Positions 45,451-55,500 of a stretch of 64,000 nt of DNA are shown here, piece by piece; within the stretch, counting starts at the first letter, position 1, and the number at the start of each line of letters is the position of its first letter. The DNA lies in the NCBI GenBank assembly GCA_017301975.1, contig JAFLEI010000009.1, positions 122,669-186,668 of the forward strand. The letters are read 5' to 3'. The stretch comes from Verrucomicrobiota bacterium. GTDB lineage: Bacteria > Verrucomicrobiota > Verrucomicrobiia > Verrucomicrobiales > Verrucomicrobiaceae. Below the pieces are notes generated by a model. It saw only the letters and a program-made list of their open reading frames with translations, did no database searches and was not told the DNA's origin. The translations under genes were made by a program, and so were the position numbers.

Positions 45451-46734
45451 GTGACTCCGACTCCTCCATCCACCATCCTGCCTTCCAATCAAGATCGTTC
45501 CTCCGTGATCGCCTGGGGGACGCTGTGTGTGCTGGCGGTGGTGCAGATGGGTCTGGCGCTGAAACTGCTGACGGCCCCCCATGCTGAGACCGGGGGAAGC
45601 CGGCCTGCTGTGTCTGCGGAGCCGAGCATGGTGCCGGAGATTGGCCAGATCGCCCAGCCGCCGAGTGCCATGGCTCCGCCGCTGCCGGGTTCGCTGATGC
45701 CGGTGCCGGCTCCGGCCGCTCCTGTTTCCAACGGTCCGCCGCCCATCGGCTCCTTCACCCTGCCTGGAGCCGGGGCGCCCGTGCCTGCGCCTCCCTACAT
45801 TCCCCAGACAGCGCCCGCCCCTGCAGCACCGCCAATGCCGACGGCACCGGCTCCTCTCATGTCTGGCACTCCGCAGTCTTCGGCGCCACCGTCTGCAGCG
45901 GGAGGGGGTTTCCAGACGACCGCGCCGCCCGGACCCAACTTCAAACCTGATGCCGCCACGGAGCTGCTGCGTGATGTGAATTATGTCGTGACGTCGGCCA
46001 AGGAACTGCGGGGTCTGAGTGACATGCAGGGAACCTTGGAACTGCTGCGGAAGGCGGACGAACTGACTCCCAATCATCCGGCGATCATTGCCGAGATGGC
46101 GCAGACGTACGAGCAGATGGGAATCACGGCCAAGGCCACGGATGCGTGGCGGCGCATTCAGCTTCTCGGAGCCACGAAAGCAGGCAGTTATTTTGAGCTT
46201 GCCTCGCGTCGTCTGGGCGCGGGTTCGGCAGCGGTGTCGGCACCTGCGCTCTCAGCCCCTTCCGGTGCGGACGGCGAAAAGTTTCTGCGCCTCGGTGCGT
46301 GTCAGGCGACGCGTGATTTCAAGGTGCCGTCCGGCGAACGCTATGTGCTGCATGTGCCGATCTCCCGTGCGGGGAATCGGCCGATCAATGCGCAGGAGCT
46401 GAACCTTGAGGTGTTCTTTTTTGACAGGGTGAACAATGAAAAAGTGGCGCTGACCATCGCGCCTGAACCGGTTGAATCGTGGCAGTCCGCCCCGGTGGAC
46501 TGGAACGGGACGGGCGAGGAGCTGCTGGACATTGTCTACCACCTGCCCGCCCTTTCCGACGCCGAAATTCAGCAGCATGGACGCCGTTCCTATTACGGGT
46601 ACATGCTCCGGCTTTACTATAACAACAAACTCCAGGATGTGGCTGCCGAGCCCCGCGATCTCCTGGAGTTCGGAACCACACCCGGCACTGCTCCTGCGGG
46701 TGTGAATCCGCTGCTCCCGCCGATGGGACGATGA
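45451..46734 (+). CDS. Membrane-anchored proline/alanine-rich protein with TPR-like middle
   Basis: Start is uncertain. A GTG at 45451 gives 427 residues, while a TTG at 45379 would overlap pabB. Residues 19-39 are a membrane helix (VIAWGTLCVLAVVQMGLALKL). Residues 45-165 are a proline/alanine/glycine-rich linker, outside the cytoplasm if the N-terminus is in. About 170-260 is helical, with TPR-like spacing (LRKADELTPNHPAIIAEMAQTYEQMG). The last 150 residues are beta-rich (YVLHVPISRAG, SYYGYMLRLYYNNKLQD). It lies 19 bases upstream of the pseudokinase-FGE fusion gene and is probably in its operon. Not recognised. Confidence 0.75.
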   Translation: MTPTPPSTILPSNQDRSSVIAWGTLCVLAVVQMGLALKLLTAPHAETGGSRPAVSAEPSMVPEIGQIAQPPSAMAPPLPGSLMPVPAPAAPVSNGPPPIGSFTLPGAGAPVPAPPYIPQTAPAPAAPPMPTAPAPLMSGTPQSSAPPSAAGGGFQTTAPPGPNFKPDAATELLRDVNYVVTSAKELRGLSDMQGTLELLRKADELTPNHPAIIAEMAQTYEQMGITAKATDAWRRIQLLGATKAGSYFELASRRLGAGSAAVSAPALSAPSGADGEKFLRLGACQATRDFKVPSGERYVLHVPISRAGNRPINAQELNLEVFFFDRVNNEKVALTIAPEPVESWQSAPVDWNGTGEELLDIVYHLPALSDAEIQQHGRRSYYGYMLRLYYNNKLQDVAAEPRDLLEFGTTPGTAPAGVNPLLPPMGR

Positions 46735-46753
46735 TCGCCACTGACATGCCTGC

Positions 46754-48748
46754 ATGACTCTTTTGTTTGTTGATTCCAATGCCGCGCTGCGCGGCACCCG
46801 AACTGCCTGGCTCAGGGACAACCTCCCTGGGTACACGGTGGTCGATTTTCCCAGCCCGTCTCTGGCCGCCGCATGGGTGGCGAAAGCGGACTCGCTGGAC
46901 ATCCTGGTGACCGAGGCCATTTTTCAGACGCAGGAAACGGGCTTTGCGCTGCGTGACACGGTGCGTGCGCGCTTTCCACAAACGCGGGTGCTGTTCACCA
47001 CGCGCTATGACCTGACGGGATTTGAAGATCAGATCGCGGACGGTCTGGTGCTCAAGGATGCGCCCTACACGCCGGAGAAGCTGCTGGACCGTGTGCGGGC
47101 CCTGCTGACGCTGCCGGTGGAGTCCAATGAACCCCCGCCGGTGATGGTGCCGGGGACGGTGCTGGGAAACTACCAGGTGCTGGAGCGGCTTTACATCGAA
47201 AGGGAGTCAGAAACCTACCGTGCGCTGCAGGTCACGGTACAACGGCCGGTGGCGCTGGTGCTGCTGAAGCCGGAGTACCTGAAGCAGCCGGAAGTGGTCA
47301 TGAAATTCAAAGAGCGTGAGCGGGTGAAGGCCTCGCTGATGCATCCGCGGATCGCGCCCCTGTATGAAGCCGGAGAAACGAACGGGTGGCTGTTTTACAC
47401 GCGGGAGCTTCCGCGCGGGCGGAGTTTGTCGGAGATCGAACTGACCCATGAAATGCTGAGCGAGCGGCGTCTTGCGGAGGTTTTGTTCGGGGTGGCGGAG
47501 GCGATGCAGTTTGCGACGGAGCGCGGGTATCACCATCGCAGCATCTCGCCCCGGGACATTTACATTGATGCGGACCACCAGTCGAGCATCGTGAATTTTT
47601 TCCGGCCGGCAGTTGCCAAAAAACGTGATGCGCAAGCCGACGTGAAGGCGTTTCTGGAACTGATGCGACCCATCGCCGCAGAAGGGAAGTCGCGCGGAAT
47701 GCTGCAAACGCTGGCAGGCGCGAATCATGACTGGAACGGGCTGCTGACGGCGCTGGATGATGTGCGTGACGACATGCGTGAGCGCAGCATCGTGCGGAAG
47801 ATCGAGGCCGAGACACTGCCTGTGAACGTGAACGGCAAAAAGCCCTGGTGGGTGTGGATGATGATCGTCTTCACCCTCGTCGTCGTCGCGGGCCTTGGCG
47901 CGCTGATGAACGGCAGCCATACGCCGCAGGAATCCAATGCTTCAGCGCTGCCCATCGAGATGGTGAAGATCCCCGCCGGCGTCTTTGTGTATCAGAAGAA
48001 CGAAAAGATCAAACTGCCGGAGTTTTGGATCAGCAAGCATGAGGTTACGATCGGTCAATATGCGGAATTTTTGCAGTCTTTGAAGACCGCCGAGGCGGGA
48101 GCCTTTGATCATTCCCTGCAACCCAAGACCAAGACGAGCCACGAGCCGGTGAAGTGGGGCCAGTACTATGCCGCAGCCAAAGCGGGCACCACATTCAATG
48201 GTGAAAGCATCACCCTCAACACGCCCGTCTCCCAGGTGGACTGGTGGGATGCGTATGCCTTTGCCAAATGGAAAGGCCAGCGCCTGCCGACCGAGCAGGA
48301 ATGGGAAAAGGCCGCCCGCGGCAAGGACGGCCTGATCTATCCCTGGGGCAACCAGCCGGACAGCAAAGCCGCCAATCTGGGCGATGATTACGACGCCTCG
48401 CCGAAAGGCAAAGGGGGCAAGATCGACGGATACAATCTGTGGGCGCCGATCACACGCGTGACAAAGGACGTGAGCCCCTATGGCGTGTGTGACATGGCCG
48501 GCAACGTGAGCGAATGGACTGCGGGCGAAACGGAGTCGGGCGAATGGCCGTCGCACCCGGATTACATCGACATCAAGGTGCCGGTAGTGCGCGGCGGACA
48601 CTTTGGACTGAAGAGCAACGACCAGCTGCTCACCGACAGACGCTTTCCTGAATCCGCAAATGAGGCTACTCTTGCGCGCGGCTTCCGCACCGCCACGAGC
48701 ACGCCCCCGGCCGCCAGCCCTTCCTCCCCAGCCCAACCCAAACCTTGA
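46754..48748 (+). CDS. Fusion: pseudo-receiver, pseudokinase, transmembrane helix, FGE/SUMF-fold domain
   Basis: It has 664 residues. Residues 1-118 look like a response-regulator receiver (VDSNAALRG at 6-14), but the acceptor site reads ILVTEAIF, with glutamate instead of aspartate. Residues 138-345 follow the protein-kinase plan, but the ATP lysine is lost (VALVLL, 166-171), HRD is HHRSISPRDIYID (260-272) and DFG is NFF (281-283), so no kinase activity is expected. Residues 366-385 are a membrane helix. Residues 400-650 are an FGE-sulfatase fold (LPTEQEWEKAARG 511-523, YPWGN 529-533, GNVSEW 583-588, RGGHF 613-617) with no catalytic cysteines. It seems to be a sensor or scaffold, not an enzyme. 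Its stop lies five bases before the next ATG. Confidence 0.85.
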   Translation: MTLLFVDSNAALRGTRTAWLRDNLPGYTVVDFPSPSLAAAWVAKADSLDILVTEAIFQTQETGFALRDTVRARFPQTRVLFTTRYDLTGFEDQIADGLVLKDAPYTPEKLLDRVRALLTLPVESNEPPPVMVPGTVLGNYQVLERLYIERESETYRALQVTVQRPVALVLLKPEYLKQPEVVMKFKERERVKASLMHPRIAPLYEAGETNGWLFYTRELPRGRSLSEIELTHEMLSERRLAEVLFGVAEAMQFATERGYHHRSISPRDIYIDADHQSSIVNFFRPAVAKKRDAQADVKAFLELMRPIAAEGKSRGMLQTLAGANHDWNGLLTALDDVRDDMRERSIVRKIEAETLPVNVNGKKPWWVWMMIVFTLVVVAGLGALMNGSHTPQESNASALPIEMVKIPAGVFVYQKNEKIKLPEFWISKHEVTIGQYAEFLQSLKTAEAGAFDHSLQPKTKTSHEPVKWGQYYAAAKAGTTFNGESITLNTPVSQVDWWDAYAFAKWKGQRLPTEQEWEKAARGKDGLIYPWGNQPDSKAANLGDDYDASPKGKGGKIDGYNLWAPITRVTKDVSPYGVCDMAGNVSEWTAGETESGEWPSHPDYIDIKVPVVRGGHFGLKSNDQLLTDRRFPESANEATLARGFRTATSTPPAASPSSPAQPKP

Positions 48749-48753
48749 AGCTT

Positions 48754-49644
48754 ATGAACCGCCTTTTTTTCCTGCTGATCCTCTGCCTGTGCTGCGGCCA
48801 GGCGCGTGCGCAATACGTCACGAATCTGTCGCTGCTGAAAAATCAGTTCCTCACGGGGGAGCCGGTGGTGGCGGTGGTGAGCATCACGAACCGATCGGGA
48901 GCGGACGTGATCGTGGGCGGCCATGGCGCGCCTGACTGGCTGCAGTTTGAGATCACCCAATCCACGGGGCAGAGGCTCTCTCCCATCACCATTGGTTCCG
49001 AGGAACCCATCACCGTGAAGGCAGGTGGCACCTTGAAGCAAACGGTGGAGCTCTCCGGCGGCTATTCGACGGCCAATCTCGGCACGTTCACGATCGTGGC
49101 GAACGTGCTGCACCCGCTTTCGGGCCAGTATTTCATGTCGAACAAACTGCGCATGACGATCACGGACTCGAAGCCGAACATGTTTGACCAGCCGTTTGGA
49201 GTGCCGCAGGGGTTTCCGAGCGCGGGACGCCAGCGCCGGTATCAGGTGATCCTGTTTCGTGAGCTGGATGATCTGCAGCTTTACTGCCGCATCACCGATG
49301 ACCGCAGCGGTGCCTACATCGCGACGTTCCTGCTGGGGCCTGCGATGATGGCGGTGCAGCCGCAGATCAGCATCGACGTGCACAACAAGCTGCATGTTTT
49401 GTTTCTGGCGATGCCGCACGTTTTCTGCCACGTGGTGGTGAATCCGGACGCGAAGATCCACCAGCGCTCATACTACAAAGATCCGGAAGGCAACCGCCCT
49501 TCGCTGATCATGACCAACGGCGGTGCCCAGGTGGTCGGCGGGGAACCGTTTGACCCCAGTGCTCCGCCGCCGAAAAAGAAGACGCTGCGCAAGGCCTCCG
49601 AACGCCCGACGGACATGGAACCGGTGCCGAGAGCGAAGAAATGA
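48754..49644 (+). CDS. Secreted hypothetical protein
   Basis: It has 296 residues from the ATG at 48754. The signal peptide is MNRLFFLLILCLCCGQARA. A TTG at 48745 would add three residues and overlap the preceding gene. The mature protein is beta-rich (SLLKNQFLTGEPVVAVVSITN, FTIVANVLHPLSG) like an immunoglobulin-type or DUF-type carbohydrate-associated fold. The last 40 residues are lysine/proline-rich (PPPKKKTLRK) and probably disordered. It starts 5 bases after the pseudokinase-FGE fusion and is probably its operon partner. A periplasmic role in the same system is inferred from position only. Confidence 0.75.
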   Translation: MNRLFFLLILCLCCGQARAQYVTNLSLLKNQFLTGEPVVAVVSITNRSGADVIVGGHGAPDWLQFEITQSTGQRLSPITIGSEEPITVKAGGTLKQTVELSGGYSTANLGTFTIVANVLHPLSGQYFMSNKLRMTITDSKPNMFDQPFGVPQGFPSAGRQRRYQVILFRELDDLQLYCRITDDRSGAYIATFLLGPAMMAVQPQISIDVHNKLHVLFLAMPHVFCHVVVNPDAKIHQRSYYKDPEGNRPSLIMTNGGAQVVGGEPFDPSAPPPKKKTLRKASERPTDMEPVPRAKK

Positions 49645-49683
49645 CGCTAGGACCCGAGGTGGTGCGGGCGTTATGGATGGCCC

Positions 49684-50619
49684 ATGCATTTTCGTTTTCG
49701 CTTTTCCCTCTGCCTCGCGCTTTCTCTCGCACTCAGTTCTCTGCACGCAGCTGATCCCAAGCCGGCGGTGAAGGCCAGTGCCAACGGCCCGAAGTGGAAA
49801 AAGCTCACGCCGCAGACTCCGGCGGGGTTTACGCTGAAGACGATCGAGGTCGAGAAGCATCCTGAGCATACGGTGGAGCTGTATGTTTATGTGCCTGATG
49901 CGGAGGGCACATGGCCCTGCGTTCTGGACATTCATGGAGGCGGCTGGAAGGCGCGGCAGGTGGAGGCTGACAAGCCGATGATGGAACGGCTGGCGCAGCG
50001 TGGATTTGTGACGGCGCTGGTGAGCTACCGCCTCTCCACGGAAGCGAAATACCCGGCGGCGCTGCACGACTGCAAAGCGGCGCTGCGCTGCCTGCGCGCG
50101 CATGCGAAGGAACTCAAAATTGACCCCGAGCGCATCGGCTGCATGGGCGGCTCGGCTGGCGGGCATCTCTCAGGGCTGACGGCGATGACGACGGGACTGC
50201 CTGAGTTTGAAGGCGAGGGGCCGTTCAAGGAGCAATCCAGCAAGGTGAAGGCGTGCATTGTGATGGCGGCGACGATGGATGTGGTGGAGGCCAACCGGGG
50301 GAAGAAGAACGAGGGCGCGACGCTGTTTTTTGGCGGCAGTGAGCAGGAGAAACCGGAGGTGTATCTGGCGGCGTCTCCCATCCATCATGTGCGCGCGGGG
50401 GTGCCGCCGACGATTTTCATCGAAGGAGAAAAGGACTCGCTCAAAATCGGGCGTGCGGAGATGATGGAGAAGCTGAAGGCGCTGGGGATTGAGACGGCGG
50501 TGTACACGCTGAAGGATGCGCCGCATCCGTTTTGGATGAGTGATCCGTGGTGCGCGGAGACGGTGGATCTTGCGGCTGCGTTCTTTAAGAAGCAACTGGG
50601 GGAGCCGGTGGGGAAGTAG
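49684..50619 (+). CDS. Secreted esterase/lipase (alpha/beta hydrolase, HSL-like)
   Basis: It has 311 residues with a signal peptide to about residue 23 (LSSLHAA). HGGGW at 84-88 is the oxyanion motif of hormone-sensitive-lipase-type esterases. The nucleophile is S157 in CMGGSAGGHLS. A catalytic histidine is likely in LKDAPHPFWM near residue 282, with DAEGTWP before HGGG. The substrate may be a small acyl ester or a plant-polymer acetyl group. It is 40 bases after the previous gene but unrelated in content. The frame is closed cleanly. Confidence 0.85.
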   Translation: MHFRFRFSLCLALSLALSSLHAADPKPAVKASANGPKWKKLTPQTPAGFTLKTIEVEKHPEHTVELYVYVPDAEGTWPCVLDIHGGGWKARQVEADKPMMERLAQRGFVTALVSYRLSTEAKYPAALHDCKAALRCLRAHAKELKIDPERIGCMGGSAGGHLSGLTAMTTGLPEFEGEGPFKEQSSKVKACIVMAATMDVVEANRGKKNEGATLFFGGSEQEKPEVYLAASPIHHVRAGVPPTIFIEGEKDSLKIGRAEMMEKLKALGIETAVYTLKDAPHPFWMSDPWCAETVDLAAAFFKKQLGEPVGK

Positions 50620-50758
50620 GGGTGCAGCAGAGCAGTCTGGGGCAGCGTGGCAAACTGCCAGCCTGTGGTAGTGCGTGAGGCAGTGGGTGTTTTCTCACGC
50701 TCATGGACGGGCGGGCTGTCGCCACACCCATCCTACAGGCGGACAATCCAAGCCGGGA

Positions 50759-51121
50759 TTACTTGCCGACCTTGGGAAGGGCTTGGACGAGGAGGTTGTA
50801 GAACTCGTTTTCCTCGTGGGTTTCGCCGTCGCTTTTGAGGATGTTTTTGACCACGCCGAGCACTTCCTTTTGAGCGGTCTTGGTGGTGAAGGCCTGGGCC
50901 TTTTCATTGATGTAGTCGAACATGGCGTCGTCGCTCTCGGCGGCCTCACGGGCGCGGGCGAGGGACTCGTCGATGAAGAGGCTCTTGGGGTATTCCGAAT
51001 CCCAGCCTTCGGCGACAAAGGCGGACTCCAGCAGGCGATCTTCAGTCAGCGAGATGTGCGCGTCGGCATAGATGGAGAGACTGAGAATGTCGAACAGGGC
51101 TTCGCGCTGGGGTTGGTTCAT
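50759..51121 (-). CDS. TerB-like small protein
   Basis: It has 120 residues from the ATG at 51121. An ATG at 51142 and GTG at 51163 are alternatives with no better ribosome site. It is all-helical and acidic. EALFDILSLSIYADAHISLTEDRLLESAF (residues 6-34) and AQKEVLGVVKNILKSDGETHEENEFYNLL near the end resemble the TerB/tellurite-resistance-type helical bundle, with paired acidic segments. No ter operon partner is nearby. Likely cytoplasmic. It overlaps nothing and sits between convergent and codirectional neighbours. Confidence 0.7.
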   Translation of the reverse strand: MNQPQREALFDILSLSIYADAHISLTEDRLLESAFVAEGWDSEYPKSLFIDESLARAREAAESDDAMFDYINEKAQAFTTKTAQKEVLGVVKNILKSDGETHEENEFYNLLVQALPKVGK

Positions 51122-51169
51122 AGTGGAGTATTTTGCAAACATGCTGCGGCTGATCAAGCGCACACTTCG

Positions 51170-52291
51170 CTACACTGAAATCTTCAGTGTCTGGAAGGCT
51201 GCTGACTGTGACCCTGCATGAACAGCGGCCTCCACCTGGGATCCATTGACCGTGACGACGGCATAGCCTGCTGAATCGGCATAGTCGAAGGAGGTGACCT
51301 GCTGGCGTTCGCTGGCGTAGATCTCGCGCCGAAGCTGTGCGGTCTCGGGGGCGTGTCTGGGCTCAAGATTGACCTGATCTCCGGTGTAGGCGGTCATGCC
51401 GTGGAGGACGTCCTTGGGCTTTTGATTCAAGGCGGAGACCACGCTGCTGACCGCGAGCTGGGAGAAACTTTTTCCGCCTGCGAGGCGGGTGATGGCGCTG
51501 AACTTGTGCAGGTGGCCGCCGAGGACCATGGCCTCCTGATGCCCGAGGAGATCGAGGAGCTTGGCGCGCTGTGCTTTTGATTTTTCGCCTGCGTAAAGAT
51601 GCCAGGTGGCACGTGCGCCGTAAGGGACGACGGGCGGGTGGATGATGACGAAGAGGTGTTTGGCGGTGCGTTTTGTAGCGACGGCTTCGAGCCATTCGAG
51701 GCTGGTTTTGTCGTAAGCATCGAAGAAGGCGAACTGGGAGTCGCCGAAGGTGAGGGTGTGATTTGCCTGGGTGTGGGTGGTGGCGGCGTCGAGAGTGCGG
51801 GCCTGCTGGGCCATGAAGGGGAGGAGGACTTCGTCGAAGGCTTCTTTGGCACCGTCGCCGGTGACATCGTGATTGCCTTTGGTGAAGACGAAGGGGATGC
51901 CGAGGTCGGCCTGCGCGACGAAGGCGAGGGCTTCGCGGTTCTGGCGAGCGGAGAGCTCGGCACTGCCGCAGAGGCCTTCGACCAAGTCGCCGACCTGGAG
52001 GACGAAGGCGGGGGGTGCGGTGGAGTCGCGCAGGGCGGCGATGCGCTGCTTTATGGCGGCGAACATGCCGGGCATGACCTCAGTGGTGAGGCGGGAGTAG
52101 TTTTGGATCTGGCTGAGGTCGCCTGCGTGGTGGGCATCGAGCCATTTCATGTCGTGGTGAGCGAGGCTGTCGTAGTGGAGATCTCCGAGGAGGAGGAATG
52201 AGAAGGGCTTGGTGCCCTCGGCGGCCAGGGCGCCGAGGTGTGGCAGGGTGGCTGCGGTGCAGGCTTGAAGAAAACGACGGCGGGAGGGCAT
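51170..52291 (-). CDS. Tat-exported metallophosphoesterase
   Basis: It has 373 residues from the ATG at 52291. Residues 4-8 form the twin-arginine motif SRRRFLQ, with signal peptide MPSRRRFLQACTAATLPHLG. The binuclear metal motifs are in order: GDLHYD (36-41), GDLVEG, KGNHDVTGDG, IHPP (histidine) and GGHLHKFS. This fits a calcineurin-like phosphoesterase. Tat export means it folds in the cytoplasm before transfer. Substrate unknown. Possibly phosphate release from organic esters, though no phosphate gene is next to it. Confidence 0.88.
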   Translation of the reverse strand: MPSRRRFLQACTAATLPHLGALAAEGTKPFSFLLLGDLHYDSLAHHDMKWLDAHHAGDLSQIQNYSRLTTEVMPGMFAAIKQRIAALRDSTAPPAFVLQVGDLVEGLCGSAELSARQNREALAFVAQADLGIPFVFTKGNHDVTGDGAKEAFDEVLLPFMAQQARTLDAATTHTQANHTLTFGDSQFAFFDAYDKTSLEWLEAVATKRTAKHLFVIIHPPVVPYGARATWHLYAGEKSKAQRAKLLDLLGHQEAMVLGGHLHKFSAITRLAGGKSFSQLAVSSVVSALNQKPKDVLHGMTAYTGDQVNLEPRHAPETAQLRREIYASERQQVTSFDYADSAGYAVVTVNGSQVEAAVHAGSQSAAFQTLKISV

Positions 52292-52520
52292 GCGTGGAGA
52301 ACGTCGGCGGGGCCGCCCACCCTTCGAGATTCGTCGGCTCTCAAACGCCCTTCCCGCATGGCAAGCAATGAGCGCAAGCAATCACCTCTTCATAGGGCGC
52401 GTCTTTAGTGGTCAATCTGTGCATTGACAGCCGGATTGGAATCCCGAGCATTTTGCCCCCCAAAAACTGAGCCAAATCGGTCGTGCGTTATCTCTGGCAA
52501 CTTCGTTTGATTCTATCCTG

Positions 52521-55500
52521 ATGTGTCGATTTCTTCTTTCCTGCCTCCTGCTGTCCTCCACCTGTTTTGCCGCAGACATTTATTGGGATGGTTCCAGCAG
52601 CGGGGATTGGGCGAATGTCGAGAATTGGACCAGCGCGCTTAACGGGGGCAGCACGCCGTCCCTGGCGCCGGGGACCGGGGACCGGGCTTTTTTCAACGCG
52701 GATGTTTTTACCAACGCCATCACCACACTGGGAGCAGCCCAGAGCGCACTGGGACTGGTTTTCAATGGCAATGCCTCGGCGGGCACCACGCTGGGAACGC
52801 TGGATGATTACCTGCTCACATTGGGTGCGTCCGGGATCGACGTGCAGAGCGGCTCCCAGCTCATCAACTCCAGTCTGGCAGTAAGCGCCAAGCAGAGCTG
52901 GAGCAACACGGGCGCTGGCACGCTGACGGTGGCCGGTGGTGTTGCGCTCAACGCGGACCTCACGCTGGCCGGGACTGGCGGGATCAGCATCACCGGGGGG
53001 ATCACCTCAACGACCAATCGTACGCTGAAGCTGTCCAACACGTCCGGCAGCGTCTCACTGGGCGCTGTCAGCAACACGGGCACGCTCACCTTCGACACGG
53101 ACGCAGATACCAACCTGACGGTGAACGGCATAATTTCCGGCTCTTCCATCCAAAAGGACGGCGCGGGAACGCTGACCTTTAATGGTGCGAACAACTTCAC
53201 GGGCAACCTGCGCATCATGAATGGCACGTTGAAGGTGAACACTTCCAACGCGGCCGCAGCGCAGGTGATCTTCGGGCTGGCTGCTGGATCAGCCGGGGTC
53301 AATGGCGTCGGCATCCTGACGCTGGACAACACATCCGCCGTTTCCTTCCGGCTGAACTCCCTCACCTACGTGCATCCCACCAGCGACGGAGCGATCATCA
53401 ACGCAGGTGGCGGCGGCAGCTTCTCGCCCACGCTCGCACTGTATGGAGATCGCACCTTCATCGTCAATGAAACCCAGTCGGCCATGGACCTGCTGGTGGA
53501 GGTGGGGATCGCCAATGGTGACGGCAGCGCTCGCGGCATCGTCAAGCAGTCCATCGGCACCATGGTCATGCGCGGGGTGAACACCTACACCGGGACCACC
53601 AGTGTGGACCGTGGCAGTCTGGTGCTGGACTACAGCATGAACAACAGCAACAGCCGGCTCAGCGACACTGCAGTGACCAACCTGCGCGGTGGCATCTTGG
53701 AATTTTGGGGGAACACGTCTGCGGCCAGCGCTGAAACCATGGGCTCTCTCGCGATCGTGCGGGCCAACAGCACCTTTTCGCTGGTCAGCAACGGGCAGAC
53801 GGTTGCCGTGACTCTCGCGAGCGGCCTGTCTCGCAGCATCGGCGCTGGTGTGGTGGATTTCGCTTCCAATGACTGGTCCAAAACCGTGATCACGGCCAGC
53901 GGCGGAACCGTCAATGGCAGCACCGGCATCCTCGGAGGCTGGGCCACGGTGGACGGTAATCGCTGGGCGGCCAAGGACGGCAGCAATGCAATCGTCGCCG
54001 TCGGCAGCGTCCAGAACGACCGTTCACAATGGACGGCAACCGATCATGCAGTCGTGAATGGAGCCGCCTCCGGCACGCTGGGCACCAACACGATCGCCAG
54101 CCTTATTTTCGACGCCCCGGCTGGTGGCACGTTGACTCTGAACAACGCCGGCAGTGCCCTCACGCTCGGTGCCAGCGCCCTTCTCGTCAGCGACAACGTG
54201 ACGGGCAACACCACTCTCAGCGGCGGTCAGTTGATGACGCAACAGGCCATTGGCGGGCAGTCTTCGGAACTGATCATCACGAATCTTTCCACCGGCATGC
54301 TGACCATCTCTGCCAACATCGGCTCCAACAACACGCCACAGAGCCTGCAGGCGCAGCATCTCACGTTTGCCGGTCCCGGCTGGATTCTCCTCACCGGCAG
54401 CAACAACCTTATCGGCCACCTGGCCACAGGCAGCGCCAGCCAGACCAGCCAGGTGAACATTCAGGGCCTCGTCCGCGTGAGCGGCGGCAATGCCATCACC
54501 GACTATGGAACGCTTGCGATCGCCAGCGGAGCCGCCATGACGGACGGCGCGGTGCTGGACCTCAACGGCGGCAGTGAAGGAGTCGGGAACCTGAGCGGAG
54601 GGGCAGGCGGAGACAACACGTACGCGGAGGTGGGCCGGGGAGAAATCCGCCTCGGCACGGGCGGGGTGCTGACGGTCAATCAGACCGGGAACACGACCCT
54701 TTTGGCCCGCATCACCGGCACCAACGCCACGCTGATCAAACAGGGCAGCGGCACGCTGACCACCAGCACTGGTGTCGAGCACACCATGAGCGGTGAACTC
54801 GCCGTGCTGGGCGGTTTGATGGATCTCACCGGCGCAAACGCCGGCTTCACCTCCATCAACACGATCCGTCTGCGCGGTGGTCAGTTGCGCTCCGAGCAGA
54901 ACAGCACTTCCGCCGTTATCAACAAGATCAACAACAACGCCGCGATCATTCTGGAAGGCACCGCCGGAGACGGCTTCCGTGTCACCAGCAATCAAAACGG
55001 CACGCGTACGGAGACCGTCGCCAGCCTCGGACTGGCCGGGGGGGCGAACATCCTGACCCTGGACAACACGGCAGCGACCACGACCACTGCTCTGACCGCC
55101 CTGGCTTTCGGTGCCACCACCTCCTTCAGCCGCACCAACGGTTCGACCCTGGTGGTGCGCGGCCCGAATCTTGGCGGATCTCCCAGCGCCGTCACCGATG
55201 CCACCCGTGTCACGTTCACCACCGCCACGGCCATCAACAGCTACCTCGTCGGCACCAGCACCACCCCCGGTGCGACGAATCTGAAGATTCTGGCCTTCGC
55301 CATCGGTGAAAACAGCCCCACAGGTGTGGGTGACACCTTTCTGACGGTGGACAGTGCGACAGGCAACAGCCTGCGCACCCTGACCACCGCTGAGTATGCC
55401 ACGAACTACGGCACGGCCGCCACTGATGCCAACCTCAGCCTCAGCGCCACGGCCTCAGCTCTCGGCACGAAAACGCTGAACTCCCTGCGCATCGTCAGCA

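Noticed and set aside
46754..48748. An active serine/threonine kinase or formylglycine-generating enzyme
   Set aside because: The ATP lysine, HRD aspartate and DFG aspartate are all absent, and the FGE region has no active-site cysteines.
52424..52454. TTGACA followed by a weak -10-like sequence upstream of the PEP-CTERM gene
   Set aside because: TTGACA at 52424-52429 is good, but no convincing TATAAT lies 16-18 bases on, so I do not call a promoter.
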